A stretch of DNA of 64,000 nucleotides from Ascaris suum. Its lineage: Eukaryota; Nematoda; Chromadorea; Rhabditida; Ascarididae. The notes beneath the pieces are model-generated. The model did no database searches. It saw only the letters and a list, made by a program, of their open reading frames with translations, and was not told where the DNA came from. The translations under genes and the position numbers were made by a program. The DNA lies in contig CM024177.1 of NCBI GenBank assembly GCA_013433145.1, positions 3,312,110 to 3,376,109 on the forward strand. The letters run 5' to 3'. Every line of letters begins with the position of its first letter. Within the stretch, counting starts at the first letter, position 1. Below are positions 11,704 through 26,700 of this stretch, piece after piece.

Positions 11704-14700
11704 CTGTCATATATGATGCCATCGACAAGAAGTTCCTTCTTGAAATAGTTGATATTCTCCTTGTTGTCGAGATCATCGCCCCATACGAATGAAACGAGTC
11801 CAAATTTATTAGCGCGCTGCACTGGTGATGGATCGCGAAGGAGATCTTCTGAGTGGAAATTCACGCCCTTAATAAACTCGATTAATATGTAACCACGATC
11901 CATCCACTCACTTTATTATTTGATAAGCCACAAAGAGGAACGGCATAGAAGCGAGATGGTGATTTGCGAAATTCTGCCCTTTTTGCCGGGATGGTGGATG
12001 AAGAAGCAGCATTAGGAGGACTGTTTCTTCTGGAATAGCAGCATAGTTTCCAACTTTTCAGTTTGTAGCTGGTCGAGCAGCCGACTCTATCAAAGTTGGG
12101 CTTGGGCCAGACGGGACTCATGAAGTTTCAAAAACATAGCTTGAGCTACTTATGCTGAAGTAGAAAAGAGACCAGTCAGCGTCGTGCAGTGTTTTTTTAG
12201 TAAATATGCAAATGTGCAAAAATTTTCATAGATGACCCTCAAGTAAAGGCCTCGCCGCCGATCCAGTCTTCGCGGCACTCTCTGGATCGTACATTCACCA
12301 TACCCTTTCTCTTGGCCAACTCACGTACTTTAGGCATATGTATATAGGTGAATCCTGACTTCTCTGTCCTGCATTGTCATCTTCTCTTAGCAGTCAACTA
12401 GTCAACTACCTAGTCGTCGATGTTCGCCAAATTCCATTGGCTTTCATCACGGGCCTTAAAAGTTTCAACGAAACTTGGTGCGTTGCGATATACAGCAAAA
12501 GAACTTACTAATATGTTAATACTGGCAGCGAAATTGACGGCTGCATTCGATGTCGATGCACGCATATCAACAAACGGCTCATAACGAGTGGTCATACCAA
12601 CACAGAGAAACAACACTGGATAGAGGTGCTGTTTAGCTGCTATACTAAAAAAAAAACAAGCGTTAAGTATATAAAATTATCGCAAAGAGAGCGCAAATCA
12701 CAATGAATTTATATTCATTGTTGTACATTCAGCAGTGCATGAGAACTAGTTCGCTTATCCAGCGCTTTACTAATCTAATTCGTGATCTTTACCAAAAAGT
12801 TATATTGCAAAAGAAGACAGGTAATGGGTTCAGTGAACCTCATTTTTGGATTTATTTTATTCGTTCATTCATCTGCACAAGCTTTGAAATACGGCCGCCT
12901 TGATGTGGTTCCCTATTTCAAAATAGCATTAGGCAAACAGTATCTTCCCATTTCGAAAGCACTCCTATAAGGGGGTTTTATGGAGTAGTCTGGAAAAAAG
13001 AGTCATTTTAAGCGACATCTAAACATCATTCCATCTATAGAAGAAGGAGATTATTTTAAAGAAGATGGTGAGGTAACAACTTATTTACGATATCATCACA
13101 TGACCTCTATTTTCATGCAAACATTCTTTTAAATACTGCTATTATACAGAAAGAGAAACGGCGTATAAAGGTCACCGTCGGGAAAGAACTTTTTTTTTAA
13201 TATAACGCTCAACATGTAAGCATTTATCCTATGTCAAAAATATGTCAACACATCCATGGTAACACCATATATGAAAAAAATATCCATCAGAATCGTCATT
13301 CTCAGATCTTTTCAAACATTAGCCGTTATGAGTAGAATGCCGCAAGATGTCAATTAAAGTGACTTACATCGCGCAAACATCGGGATCGAACGATGAGAAC
13401 ACAATTCTACGATCGCCCGCATAGGTGAGTACGTCACTTAGAATGACATCAATATAGGTGTTATGCTCGAAATAGTTCTCGCATTCGTGCATACCATTCT
13501 ATAAATATTTGCGATGAAGATAGAAAAATAATTGAATGCAAAAATCAATTTATTTAATCGACGTGATAGTTTTATATTGAGAGTACTCATAATGCAATTC
13601 CACATAAAAATAGTCGACCTATATCTAGTAAGTTATTAGAGCAACAAAAAAACAAAATATTAAGGACAAAAATCGAAAAAACGAAACAAAAGACAGGATT
13701 CAGAGGGAGGAAATGGTTCCGTCTGTATTAAATCATTAAAAGAACGCCCAGCTTTATTAGGCTCAAGATGGAGCACCAGCTATATATGCAATGCTTCCTT
13801 CGAAAGACAAACAAAGTTAAAGGTTTTTCTAGAAGGCTCATTACCCCATAAAAAGTGATAGTACAACAACAAAAGATAATCGATGAGTGAGCAAGACTAG
13901 CGTTTGTTAGGGATAAGACTCATACTGGACAGGAAATGAGAATTTACCTGATTTAAATTCGTCTCTCTTACTGAGCATCACGCTTTATCAATCCTTAGAA
14001 TAGAACTGATAACGACTACGTTTTGCTATCGTTTTATCACTACCTCTGCCGCATCTCGCTGTCTATCTTTTGAAATAAAACTGCAAACCTTTTGCATCAT
14101 TGGATATTTGACTTCGACGTTGAATCCAACGCTGGGATCAACTTGTTTTAGCGCATCAACCAACGTCGGGAAAGGCATCCTTTCGGCACCTTCGTCGGCA
14201 CCACCTGTCACCTTGATGATTCCTTCCTTCTTTACTCCGTCGATGGCTTTATAATGATCCAACTGCAATCTCTTAACGTTCGTCTGATGCAACAAAAATA
14301 AGAACTTCCAACTGCTTATCGTTCATTGAATACGAAGAGACCGATTTTTTGTATTGATTCATGATTCATATTATAACTAGAAATGTGAGTTTCCTCTTCT
14401 TATATCAATCTTCAACGTCTCATAGAAATTTTGCACCAGATTTAGAAACTGCGCGACCGCCCTAACTTTCATGAAGTCTGCGCGAAACTTTCATGCGCGC
14501 AAGGTAAACCTGACTTCCATCTTCGCCATTCTCTAAGTCCCTTTCGTGCCAGGCCAAATAACTTCGCAATGGCTTTGATAATAAGCAATCAACTGTTGGA
14601 TGGTGTGTAAAAACGATGAATGAGCTTTATGCTCACAGAAAAGTTTACTGCATACTTATGTTTACTTAGTAAACTTTACATTAGCGTGAAGCTGGAAAGT

Positions 14701-17700
14701 TTTAGATTGATATCCCTTCTTCATTCACCGCCTTTTATCGTTAGGAATCACCGCCTGCCGATTTCTGTTGGAAAATTACCGTCAACAGCCATTTCTACGG
14801 GAACCATGACCTTCCCAAATGCGACTCTTCTTTCCTGTCCTTCCTCCTCCCCGTTCTCCTTCCCTACCATCTCACTTCTCTGACGTCTTATTATCGCGTA
14901 TACGCTAACCAAAGAACTTTTTAGAAAGTTGAAAAACGTTTTTATTGCTGATTCAGCTTCTTCGCTTGATTATGTGCTGGCTTCTTTCCTGAATCTGCGC
15001 TTCTTAAGCTCCCTCGCTCCCTTATGTGAATGATGTCTTCCAAGAACATTGTCTAGGCATACTATACTTCACAGTGACACTGCATGATGTCACTGTGAAG
15101 TATAATATGCGCAACACTGCGCGATGATGCTACTCAACAATACAGCTGCCTTCCGCAAAACTCATGACGTGATGCGATACACGATATACAAATGGCGCGA
15201 ACCCTTCGGCAAACCGAGCATACATTTACATTATCGACCACTGAATGCTCAACAGCAACAACTGTTTTTTCTTGTCCGTTAGAAATCATTTACGCTTATT
15301 GTAATCGCGTCGTGCCATATTGTAAAAACAGTAATAAACATATTTTAATGTAGAAGGTGCTCTATAATCAGAGAAGTTGACAAAATGTGCATAAAATGAC
15401 TGCTGCAAGGGCAACATTCATTGCCGTTGTTGTGTCATGCGCGATTGCTCATGTTTATATCTTTCAAAGTGCGTCGTTCATATAAGATTTCTCTGTGATC
15501 CTTGCGCTTACAGTTCAATCTTTCTGAGGTTTAGCCAGGAAAAGATCAGGTTTTAGGTTCAGCTGGCAAAAAAATTTTTAAATGCTTACTTCGTTTGATA
15601 CGTTTAGTTAGCTATCTGACTCATGCGATGTCATGCTAAGAGAGTATACCAGCAAGGTGTGATTCACTCTGGTCTTAGACTCATTACGAAACAATCACGA
15701 AAAATGCGACACATGCAAGCTATTTGAAAAAATAAATTACACAACGGAAAGAGGCACATCTAGTTGAAGTTCGAGCACTGTTGGTATTCGTCGTTAGCAG
15801 AATGACGGAAGAGGATGAGTCTCCAGAAGCAGGAATTCCCCAGTGGAATTATTCTATTTTCTGCATCACCTGCTTTATCTTCATAACCGTCCTATGTTAA
15901 CCGTAATGAAGGTGTGCAAATCTTGAGATTCTAAGAAGTGCAGTGTTGTAGAGGAAGCGATCACACAGCGACTCCGCACATTTCCCTGCTTCTCAATTTC
16001 AAGTAATATGCGTTGGAGACAGTACTTCGACAGTTTTTTTTTCCACTTCTGCATTTCTCTTCAGTTCATGAGTAACGTGAGCACACGCCTCAGCTCTTAA
16101 TATTGCATATGACAACAGTACGACATGCAGCATATCACTGCCAATAATGAACACAATCTTTTGGGGAAATTATACGGCAATTAGCGTCACCTCATGAAAT
16201 ATCATCGAAGAAAACTTACATGTAGCAACTGCAGCTGCTTCAGTTTCAGCTCCTTGACTGCGAGCTCATGATAATCGCTATTATGATCGTTGTTAAGTGC
16301 GGCGAGATTCGATGACGATCGCTTGGCCACAGAAACCAGCACATGGAAATCATGGAAGATCACCGCAACCTGAATCATTGCTCAATAAACAACTCTGAGT
16401 GACACTCTTACCGGTGGCACCTCAAAACGCAGCCCACGCCTTTGGCAGCATCCAAAAAGTTAACCTAGCCTTCACATTTTGCAGCATCTGAAAAGTAAGC
16501 GCTCTGCACTGTTCTGATGCTGCTTTCAATGAAGACTTCTATTTAGAACGCCCACCAATACAAATACCAAAAAATAAGGGAGCAGATATGAAATGCCTCG
16601 CTTTATCAGCCATATTGAGTGGAAGAATAACAAGAAGAAGAAAAAATTTTCGTTTCGAGAAAAGAACTCCCGAAAGGCCACAATAAAAATCAGGACGAAG
16701 TACACATTTCGCAAAGGCACTCTTTTCATGTTGAAGCTTTTTGCAGCTCATTGCCAACACCAATAAAAGAACCGAGAGACAAGCTAAGGCCGGGGAAAAG
16801 CTGATATATAATAGTGAAACAATGATATGAAAAGCAACGGCGCAAAATACAAAGTTCCCAAGCTTCTTCGGTATTATCCTATATGATATCTTGTAAGCCG
16901 AAAATGAAGACTGCGGACCAAATTTTAATCTCTACGAAATTGACGTCGAGTTTATGAAGCGAAAAATCTCTTCCAACTGTTTTCCGTCACTCTTCGAAAA
17001 CACGTATTGCGCTTTTTTAAAGGGTCTCTTTTAAATCCCTTGCAACAACTGGAGAGATGACAAATTTGACGATGTGAACAAAAATGTGCTGCGCGTTTAG
17101 AGGAATGGAGGCAGGCAGCCAAACCTTATCCTTAGTTAGCTGCACGTCAAATTCCACATAATCGGCCCCGTTTTTTGCAGCCGAGTTGAGCGAGTGGATA
17201 GTGTTCTCGCGGCCCGCAGCCATTCTAAATCGTCACCGAATCACCTTCTAAAGCAGTATTACATTCCACTACTCCCTAACCTCTTCTCGGTCAACCTTTG
17301 TTTTCATCTCATAACTTCAGTCCCCCACTTCATTTCAAATGTGACAAAATTATTGCATCGATAGCCGATTCCAAAAAATACTAGCACCTAAACTGGTTCT
17401 AAAATAGCAACCTCACTTATTATCCCCCCTTTACTAGAACTGATCCGGAAAAAACAGCTGTGTACGTGATCGATTCCTGAAAACAACACTTCCTTGTGTC
17501 GTAATTGTGTGTAGATTAAAAAATGCACTATACTCGAAATAACAGAGATATGCGTTTAGAACATTGAGCTACGAAAAAGATGCCGCGTTGCACTCACAGA
17601 TGGCGATGGAAACGATTCATTGCTCTCAAATACAACAAGTCTAAAAAATCCCTCTTGTCTTTCCAAGCAGAAATTTATACATTCCAAGAAATAATTTCAG

Positions 17701-20700
17701 AACGAAATAGTGGTGACTTAGGAGCGTCCAATGCCGCTCTTGTTCACGCTTTCTAGCACCGAAACGTCAATACGTGAGTGAGCCTCTGTTTGTATTGCTC
17801 CGCCGTTCCCCGATTCCCTGAAGTTCATCAACACACGAAAAAGTCAACACAACATCCACCCCACCCGCTTCAAATCATATGAATGAGTCGATAAATGCCC
17901 TCAATCTCTGCTTTTATATTGTCCTCCAAGCGTACGTTTAAAAGAACCTATCTCTACTTATGTCGTCACAATTGGAACATCAAACATTAAAAAGATGACC
18001 AAACTTTCGATCTCCCTTTTGTAAATCAAAGTCTCTGACGAAAATTACCCGTTGTTAAAAAATATATCTAGAAGACGTTCAACAGTCTATCCGAAAAGGT
18101 GAGTAATTTCTGATCCTCTAGTTGATCGCAACCGAAGTCGAAAAAGATTAAGAAGTAATAGCGAATGAGAAGTCTCGTCCTACTTCACTGAATCTTTTCG
18201 TGTACTTTTCACGTATAACTCATTAGGTGTGCCTTCATCACCAATAAGGGCACAGCCTCCCTTGCAAATAAAGAACCTAAATATTTACTAGTCACTACTG
18301 TTTCACGAATCACATGAATTTATGTTACCGAGGCTCGGGAATCATACCGACCTAAGGTTTTTCGCAACGTAAAAAGACCTTCTCCGAAAAAGTTACATGA
18401 GATGAGCGCTTGCCGACAACTAGTGGATTCGGTTTTTCCGTGATCGTGGTCACCGTCGGCCGCGACTGCAACAGCGTTCAACGGCCTCCAAGTGGCAGAA
18501 GAAAGATGCTTGAGGTAAAAATGAGCAGGGATGACCTCAGTAAAATGAAGCGGAAAATCTAACTTCGTGTATGAGTTGCCCATTCCTCTATGGCCAACTT
18601 CGAGCGTTTGTCTCTTCTTCCAATGTCTTCCATACGAAACCTTCATTGTCTGCGGGGGATGTGGCTGTTGTAGAGAACGAATAAATAAATAGTCAACTGA
18701 AAGCGTCAGCATTCACCTTCAGTAATTTGAGTTATGCGATCCTAAGCGGGTAGCAAAGAATGACTGACAGCTACAACAAATATTTGAAAAATCAAGTCAT
18801 AATTAAAATAAAGTTGAACTTTTATCGCCCTTCTTCCCTTCATCACCCTATCCTCCCTATCCTTCCCCCAGCCCCCTCCCCCCTTCCCAAGAAATATTCA
18901 GACAGAATTAATGAGACGACAAAGAACGATTAGAAATAAAAATTACCCATAATCTGTCCGACCGGTCTGTTGCTTTTTGCCAACAGAGGCAGTGAGGCGA
19001 TACCAAAAGTGCCCGGCATTGTAGATGGCAGTGCATATGAGATGGCGAATCGCTCGCTGCTATTAGGATCTTCACCATCTTCGGAGTGTACAAACAACTC
19101 TATACGGAAACCCTGAAGAAGCAGTTCTTCATTGATAAAATTAGAACTAGAATAGAATATAAAAGATGGAATAAACAGAAATTGAAAATAATTCCCAATA
19201 AGAATGGAAAAGGAATAGGATATAAAATCACACAAGAATTATTTACTGCTACGTAGAGAAGTGCAGCAATTCATATTCACTGTGTATCTGAGTGACGTAC
19301 GTTATGGCTAAATATTTCATTGCAAATGATAAGCCTTTCAATATTAACAACAGCAATGTGTCGGAAGTAAAACAAACGAATGCATGTTGATAGTAGAATG
19401 GTAGATTTCAAGCTGAATCGAGTTCGTTCATTAAGGCAAAAAGCGGATCATCTTTATACTTAAGAAGCCTAATGGATATTACGACCACCATAAGTGATAC
19501 CGTCAAACGAAGAGAGGAACGAACAACTAATATGATATGAATAATGACAACAAAAACATGATATAGGTTGATTTGCAGATCCAATAATAATGCATCGAGC
19601 ATAATAACGCGAAACATGTTTTACTTTCATCACAAATGTGAGGTATTAACATCAGGAAACGAAAAGCCATCATGGGTTGTGTTCGGAATTGCTGCAAAAG
19701 AGCGGTGTTGACATACAAATAGTCTGACAGACAGACAGCCGCCCGCATAAACACTCATACAGACTGCACTAAGACCTAACACGCTGAAACGCAGAAACGT
19801 ATAAAAATTTGCATCAATGCCATTGGAGAAAACAAACAAGTATTACTATAGCATAGAATGGGAAAAAGAAAGGAACGAACAATAAACTCGACGGCAACTG
19901 ATCGTGTCCTGAAGACGAAGTAGTCTCTATCGATCCTAAAATGCTCGCCGGTTTCTAACTGACTGTGATAACGTGGATCTTCTGATGAGAGAATCTGAAA
20001 TCAATAAAAATATGCGATAGCCGCATAAATGATCGTATTAACTGTGTGCCATTAACCTCGGGAACAAGAACAAGAGGGATTTATGCAAGTAAGGATTATT
20101 GTAGGCTGCGTAAAGCAGTTGCTCGATGGCGAAGATAAAATATTTTTTATTTTGTTTGTTTCAAGAGATTAGTCAAAAGCGCCTAAGGCGTGTTTTAGAA
20201 GAGTTTTTTTGCCACATCTGTTCAGAAGTACTTCAGATGTGCTGAGTGGTATCGCCGCGACTGCACTTGGAGCACGCAGTCAATTACAGCTGTTCGAAAT
20301 TGGTTGCTTTTTTCTCGCCTGTGCATTCTTCGAGATTGACGATCGAAAGTCATTTTTTAGGCCCGCACTTTTTGATAAAATAGGGATTTCATCCTCGAGC
20401 CAAATGGAAATTCACACCTAAAATGATGGCACAAGCCCTGGGCTCCTCAAAAACTATATAGACACTGTTCTATAAACAAACATTTGAGGCGCACTTACAG
20501 CAAGATAGGCATCCGAGAAAGAAGGTAGACTGGTTGGAAGGAAGCCCTCTTGGCCGTCGTCAACATCATCATCATCCGCACTGCCTGTCTACAAAGAGTG
20601 CGAATCTTCACTCGGCCAACTATTAAGTAAAAGATCGGAGACAACGTCAAACTATAAAGATTTAACCAAACACAAGTGAACGTCAAACCGAAAGTGCAGC

Positions 20701-23700
20701 ATGCACAGTGCACTTAGAGAATATTCCATACTTCCTGTGTTGCGCTATAACACTAAGCGTTGTTGGTATTTAGTGAAAGAGAGTGTCAAAGCGTTGCACA
20801 ACAGGAAGCGAATCGTTCACCAGTGCTATGCGCTTTCCAGTTTCCCTAACCGAAGCCTAAACCACTACAGACAAGCCAAGCACAACGACATTCAGATTCA
20901 AATATAAGGTATCGCTTGATCGTTACTGAAGTTTCATAGAGGGAGCACGTTCGCCACGCTGCGCCTCTTCTCATATCGTATTTGTAGACCTGAATTAGGT
21001 TCATTTTCTCGAGTAGCCAAATATGAAGGTGTGGCGTATCGCAGCATGTCGCATTTCTTTACAGGTCAACAAAGCCACTCAGATGAATAAACTGTCGTTG
21101 CTGAAGAAGCGCATTTCACTATCAACGGTGGCCTACTGATTAACACGGCTTTGGGCTTTGTAGTCTTTGAACACTGCCACAGAAACGACGGAATCAAAGT
21201 TTTTAATTTTTAGGCTACCAAATTTCTAATCAGCATTTGGCACACAACGACTGAAATCTTGCGGATATATGACATCATAAACAACAACATGTCAAGCACT
21301 TCCGAAAGGAGGAGAATGAGTAGCCTCAATTACCCACGGGGATTCTGGAAGGAGAGCGCGTAGCTATGATGAAGTTTTAAGGGGAATCCAAGCAATTTCT
21401 TCTGATGTAGACAAATCTGCTAAAATCAGAGAAACTTCTCACCTGATCATACTAAAAAAAAGCTTCAGAAACGTAATATCAAATGTTGATGCTCTTTTAC
21501 ACCAAAATTTAATTCCATTCACTGACGTCAGAATCAAGAATGCCAGAAGATATCGTCTATTGATGGTCATCACTCTTCACTTGAAAACCTCAGTATATTT
21601 TTCAATGAAATTTCCGTCGCTTACTAATTTAGAGCACAAAAAATTGGAATCATTCAGAACATTTGCTTAGTTGAGGGAAGTGAAAGGCGTAAAAAACATT
21701 TCCGGGGTTTTCAATGAAAAATCACTGACAATTAAAGCTGACTGAAGGGAAGACAGTCATAGCTGATTGATGGGAAACAGACAACGAACCTCTTTAACTC
21801 TTAAATCGAAGGGTGTGACTTTCACTTTATACGAGCGACTTGCATGCCGATTCTTATAGAACTTGAATGGCGCGCCATGTAGACGTAGTAGAATCTCGTT
21901 TTGATTCTCTCCGATTAGCCAACCTTCGCTAACGTGCTCTTTCGCTGCTAAAAAATCTTTGATTTGCTGACTATTCAACTGCACAGTCAAATCAAAGAGG
22001 CGCCTTGGGCAGGAATATAATTAATCGCAATGAATCGGTGTGCAAAATTTCCTGATGAAAGACGGAAGTATGCCGTATATCCTGCGAATATGAAACAGAT
22101 CTGAGCACTTCAGAAGAAGTCAAGTCAATGGACCACGATAGTGCTTGAGTTCGAAGGAGGAGAGTTCCTGGAACTTCATTTCCTCCTTCGTACTCTTTTA
22201 GCTTAGGTAAGCCAAAGCACTGAAGAGAGAGGGAAGTAATTAGTTTTTTAGCACAGTAAAAGGAAATAACTGTAAGGACCTCTTAATGACAAGGTATATG
22301 CGAAGACTACGTAATCCTTCATTCAACTTAAAATTTTGTCTACTTCCGCAGCATTATCCAGGCTGGGGGGGGGGGGGGGGGGGGGAAGGGCGGAAGAGGC
22401 AATGGACAGTTTCCCACGTTTGTCATACGAGAAAAGGTAAACATTATCCACTTTGATGTCGGCCGAAATATGAACATCATTGCTACGTACGGGGAGACTC
22501 CACAAAAGCGCAGTTGCACGTCATCAAAAAAGGTCTCATAAACACTCTAATAAATTTTAGTTCGCTTCAATGAACCACTCACGGCAACGTTGCATTATAC
22601 GACAAAAGAATTGTGATGAAAAAATACTAACACAAGGTCAATGCAGTAATCATTTTTGGTATCTTCATTTCATATTCCATTCAGAGCATTTTTACATAAT
22701 TTAGGCCTCTACAAGGAATAAGTATGCATAAATGAGAAATTCTGAGATGTCTTTTAAAGTTGTCATATGAGAAAAATTCACTAATCCACTCAAAATCCCA
22801 GGTAACTACAAAGCTATGAAAAAACCTTGCACATAAAATCGGCAAGAAAATGATAGAAAAAATGATAATGAAAACTATATCCAAGAGAATGATTCGTACC
22901 ATTATGACCGAATGTGTCTGTAACATGAGCATGGCAGACACCACTTGCCGATTCAATGGCCGGTAGAATTGACCTCGGATGTAGGAATGATTCCCATTTA
23001 CTCACTATCAACTCCTGAATAAAGCACCTTTCGTTAGTGCTCTCAGTCATTACTTTTTTAAAATTTCATTCGCATCTCGAAATGCCGATATTCGATTAGG
23101 CATTATTTTACGGTTTGCAAGAATTGATGACAATATCATCAGCATGCCTTCAAGATTTTTCATTTATTTGCAGCAATTTCAATTTAAATTCCCGCAAAAA
23201 AGCGCAGCCACCTTGTCGATGATTGTCGGTCCGCAATCAATCTCAGATTGCAAACTGCTTCAACTTCGTCCGCTTCATGGCAACCTGATGCTACGCAATC
23301 CCTATCCGTTGAGAAAAATAGCCACTCCACGTTCCTTTTATACGACTTGCTCAGTGGGCGCGTCGTTTCCTGCTGTTACCAATGCAAAACATGTTGTGCC
23401 TATCATTGGTCTTCATGGTGTGCAAGATTTCCTGCCCACTGTCACCTATCTCTTTTCCTTTCAGGTATGATATCTTATATTATTGCGCGAGCTGTGATTT
23501 CTTCATGGGAGACAATCCCTCAAAGACATGGGCAGAATTAGGCGTTCTTTTTCGCTTTCCATAACAGCTTGCTTTTTTTTTCTTCTTAATTAAGATCAAG
23601 TTTCGATTTCACACAAACCATTGCTGAAGATTTTTGCCCTCATCTCAAGCGATCATGTTCTCTCCGGTGCAACGTATACCTTACAACACATTCGTCAACC

Positions 23701-26700
23701 GGCTGCGCCATCGCTACTTTTAGCCCGCAGCTTTGTGAAGGACATTCAACTGCTGAACTATGTTGATGAAACCCCCGATTTGAATGTCGAGAGCGACAGG
23801 AAGCTTTAGTAAAATTAAATTCGCTTGATGCTGCCAACATTGATTTTCAGTGCAAATCCATTGACTCATGTGGCTAATTCAACCGCCATATTAAATCGAC
23901 GCGTCGACGCGCTGCATTCGCTGAAATCGCGACAACGCAGTTCGCGAATCTGAAGTCAATCAATTCTTCACCACTAATGCTAATATCGTTTTTACCCACT
24001 TAAATTGAACATATAATCTAAGCACATGCGTGTTGTGTAGTAAAAGCTAAAAATACGAAAGATTTTGATCGTAATCCTCGAAAAAGAGTGCCTAAAACAA
24101 AGATTCAACTTGATTGAAACATTTTTCGAGAAACAATGAAACACTGAATTATCGGCGTATTTATTGATACATTCCTCAATTTGTGCAATATTGTGGAAGT
24201 GTTGTTCAATTAAGCGCAATTACTTAAGGATAACAATAGCACTAGTACTTTCTATGCTCTCATATTACAGAAATCACATAAAAAGAATCCAACCAACGGG
24301 TTAATTTATAAGTTATCAATAAACTATACCATTCAAAAGTTAGCTAGTGACTTATGGTGGCTAAATCGAAAGATTAAATAATAATGAAAGTTAGTGAACG
24401 TAAGCTGCAAATATAATCGTTTTTCACTCTTCTCATTATTAATATAGAGGACTTTCGAAAACCATAAATGCAATAACACTTTTTCCACTTATGTAAAGGT
24501 AATCAATGAGAAGAAACAAAACCTGCTATTGCATAAAGTTTTAAAAAGACATAAGCTTTGATTAAAAACATTCACATTCAATGACTCCAACAGCTGATGC
24601 AACACTGCACCTCAGAAATCCTCCTTTATGTAAAACGCATCAACGGGTTTTAACTTCTTCTCAAGTGAAATAATTCAGATTGTGCGAAGTGAATGTTTGC
24701 TTACTCCATGAAATATGAAAGAAAACAAGGACATATCATCAATTTTTAAATGATGACAACCATTCCAGATTATATCATTTAGTGGTGTCTTTTATTTATT
24801 TCTCCTCTTTTTTCTTTTTTTTTTTTTTTTTTTTGAGGGAAAGGGGGGGGGAGGGGGAGTTGAAATGAAATCAAATCTTCTTTGAATAGTTCTATTTTAG
24901 CCATTCACTGCCAACTATGAATTAATCTATCATATCTCTACCTCCCGCTCCCCTTCCTCCCACTTCATAAGACTCTCCTCCTCTTCTATAAGTCTCTTTC
25001 GTACTGTTTTGAAATGTTACAAGCTAGATACGCTTGAAAGAGGTAACTCTTCACCCCGAAGCAGCTCACACTGAGTTTATTTTCCTCTCTCGCCTTTCTC
25101 CCTCTCCTCACTTACAACAAAAACCAAATATATAAGTCATCACCCCCCCCCCCTCCCCGGGAGTGATACCAATTAATTTGCACATCTCCAATTCCTCAAA
25201 TTTTTGCGCGTCAGGATTCCACAACTCGTCGAATGAAACAACGAAATCATTCATCGCTCAGAATCTGTGTTTAACTATGATAATAAGGGCACGTTAATTA
25301 AACCGCCGAATTAAATAAACCTTCATTAAACATAACATATCTGACCACATTAGAAGTGAATATGGCGGAAAGAGGCAAACCTTTCCTGCGCCTTCCTTTC
25401 CACTTTCGAGGTAATATCCGATGAAATAACGGAACTGAACTGGTTCCGTGCCAACATCAACAGCGCCCGACCAGCGGCCCCTGGAAAGAGCGTTTCATGC
25501 ACCTCCAACAACATCGAAAAAATTTCACTTTGCAAATGTGCTTCTCGTTCGACGCGCCACTAATAATTAAGACGTAGCAATGGTTGGAATCTTATCGGAC
25601 AGGTGGCCTAGAATGGGTAAACTCGAAAACTATGTAAGCTATTCTATCAGGACCCTCAGGCTCGCTAGAGTAACAAATAAAGAAGTTCTGCGGGATCGAT
25701 GAGATCAACCTTTCTTCAGCGCTCTCTTCTCCACTTTTTCGATTCCATCTGCCGTCAGATTCCCATATATATTCCCATAACATTACTAACTACCAAAAGT
25801 CTACCGTCATCAGCAAAAGACAAACTTCTAACATGTACATAATATCTATTTTTATGTACTCCACCAGACAGCATACAATCACTCCCACATTAAAAAAAGA
25901 AAATGTTTGCGTGGGTGTCACAATTGTTGACGCGGCTGCCCACAATTTTATTTGTTTATACTCGATACAGCTCTCTAAGTGTGACCGCGTCCAGCTGTGT
26001 AAATTTGTTAAAACACTTCCGGACCACCTTCCGTTTTTCAAAAATTTGACTTGTTTGAACTATACTTTATTGCTTTTGATAACTGATTACTGACTTTTGT
26101 AAGATAATCATGAGCTTATACTGATTAACGGTTTAAATAATCATTCCATCTTCCATCCTAAAAAAAACCTTTTAATTACAAATTTGCTGCGCACCTGTCC
26201 GTCATTCACATTTCATAACACTCGGTTTTTACTATAAGAATACCGGCTCGTCGATTTTGTATCAAAATGTTGAGCAAAATAAATAAACATTTTTCAAAGA
26301 AATTCTCCAAATTGCCGACGTCAGCTTAAGTCCACAATCGCTATTCTCAGCAGCTTGCCTTAAATGCTTTCTTATCCTCTCCATCAAATTAAACATCTCT
26401 CACTAACAGCGAGCATTTTCGAGTGAGCAGCCAAAAAGGAGCAGTTATATAAACGATGAAACCGAAGATTTGACCAAAGATGTTGAGCGAAACTTTCAAT
26501 CTTTGGAGAGAAAACTAGAGAGAAGTATATTAATGTAAGCAAGTAAAAGAAATTTTCTGCACTATAACTGTGAAAAGAAGTTTCTCAAAAAAAAAATCTC
26601 ATCAAGATTTGAAAGTTTCTTCACATCTGGGTCAAACTGAAGGAAGGAGGAGGGCGGAAGGGGTGGGGAGGGGCAGCGAGGGAGAAAGAGAGATTCATTT

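Noticed and set aside
22323..22505. Candidate GPCPD1 exon with a poly-Pro stretch
   Set aside because: Splice phases do not fit, upstream stops interrupt it, and the true exon for this part of the protein is at 21947-21790, which matches the family and both neighbouring phases.
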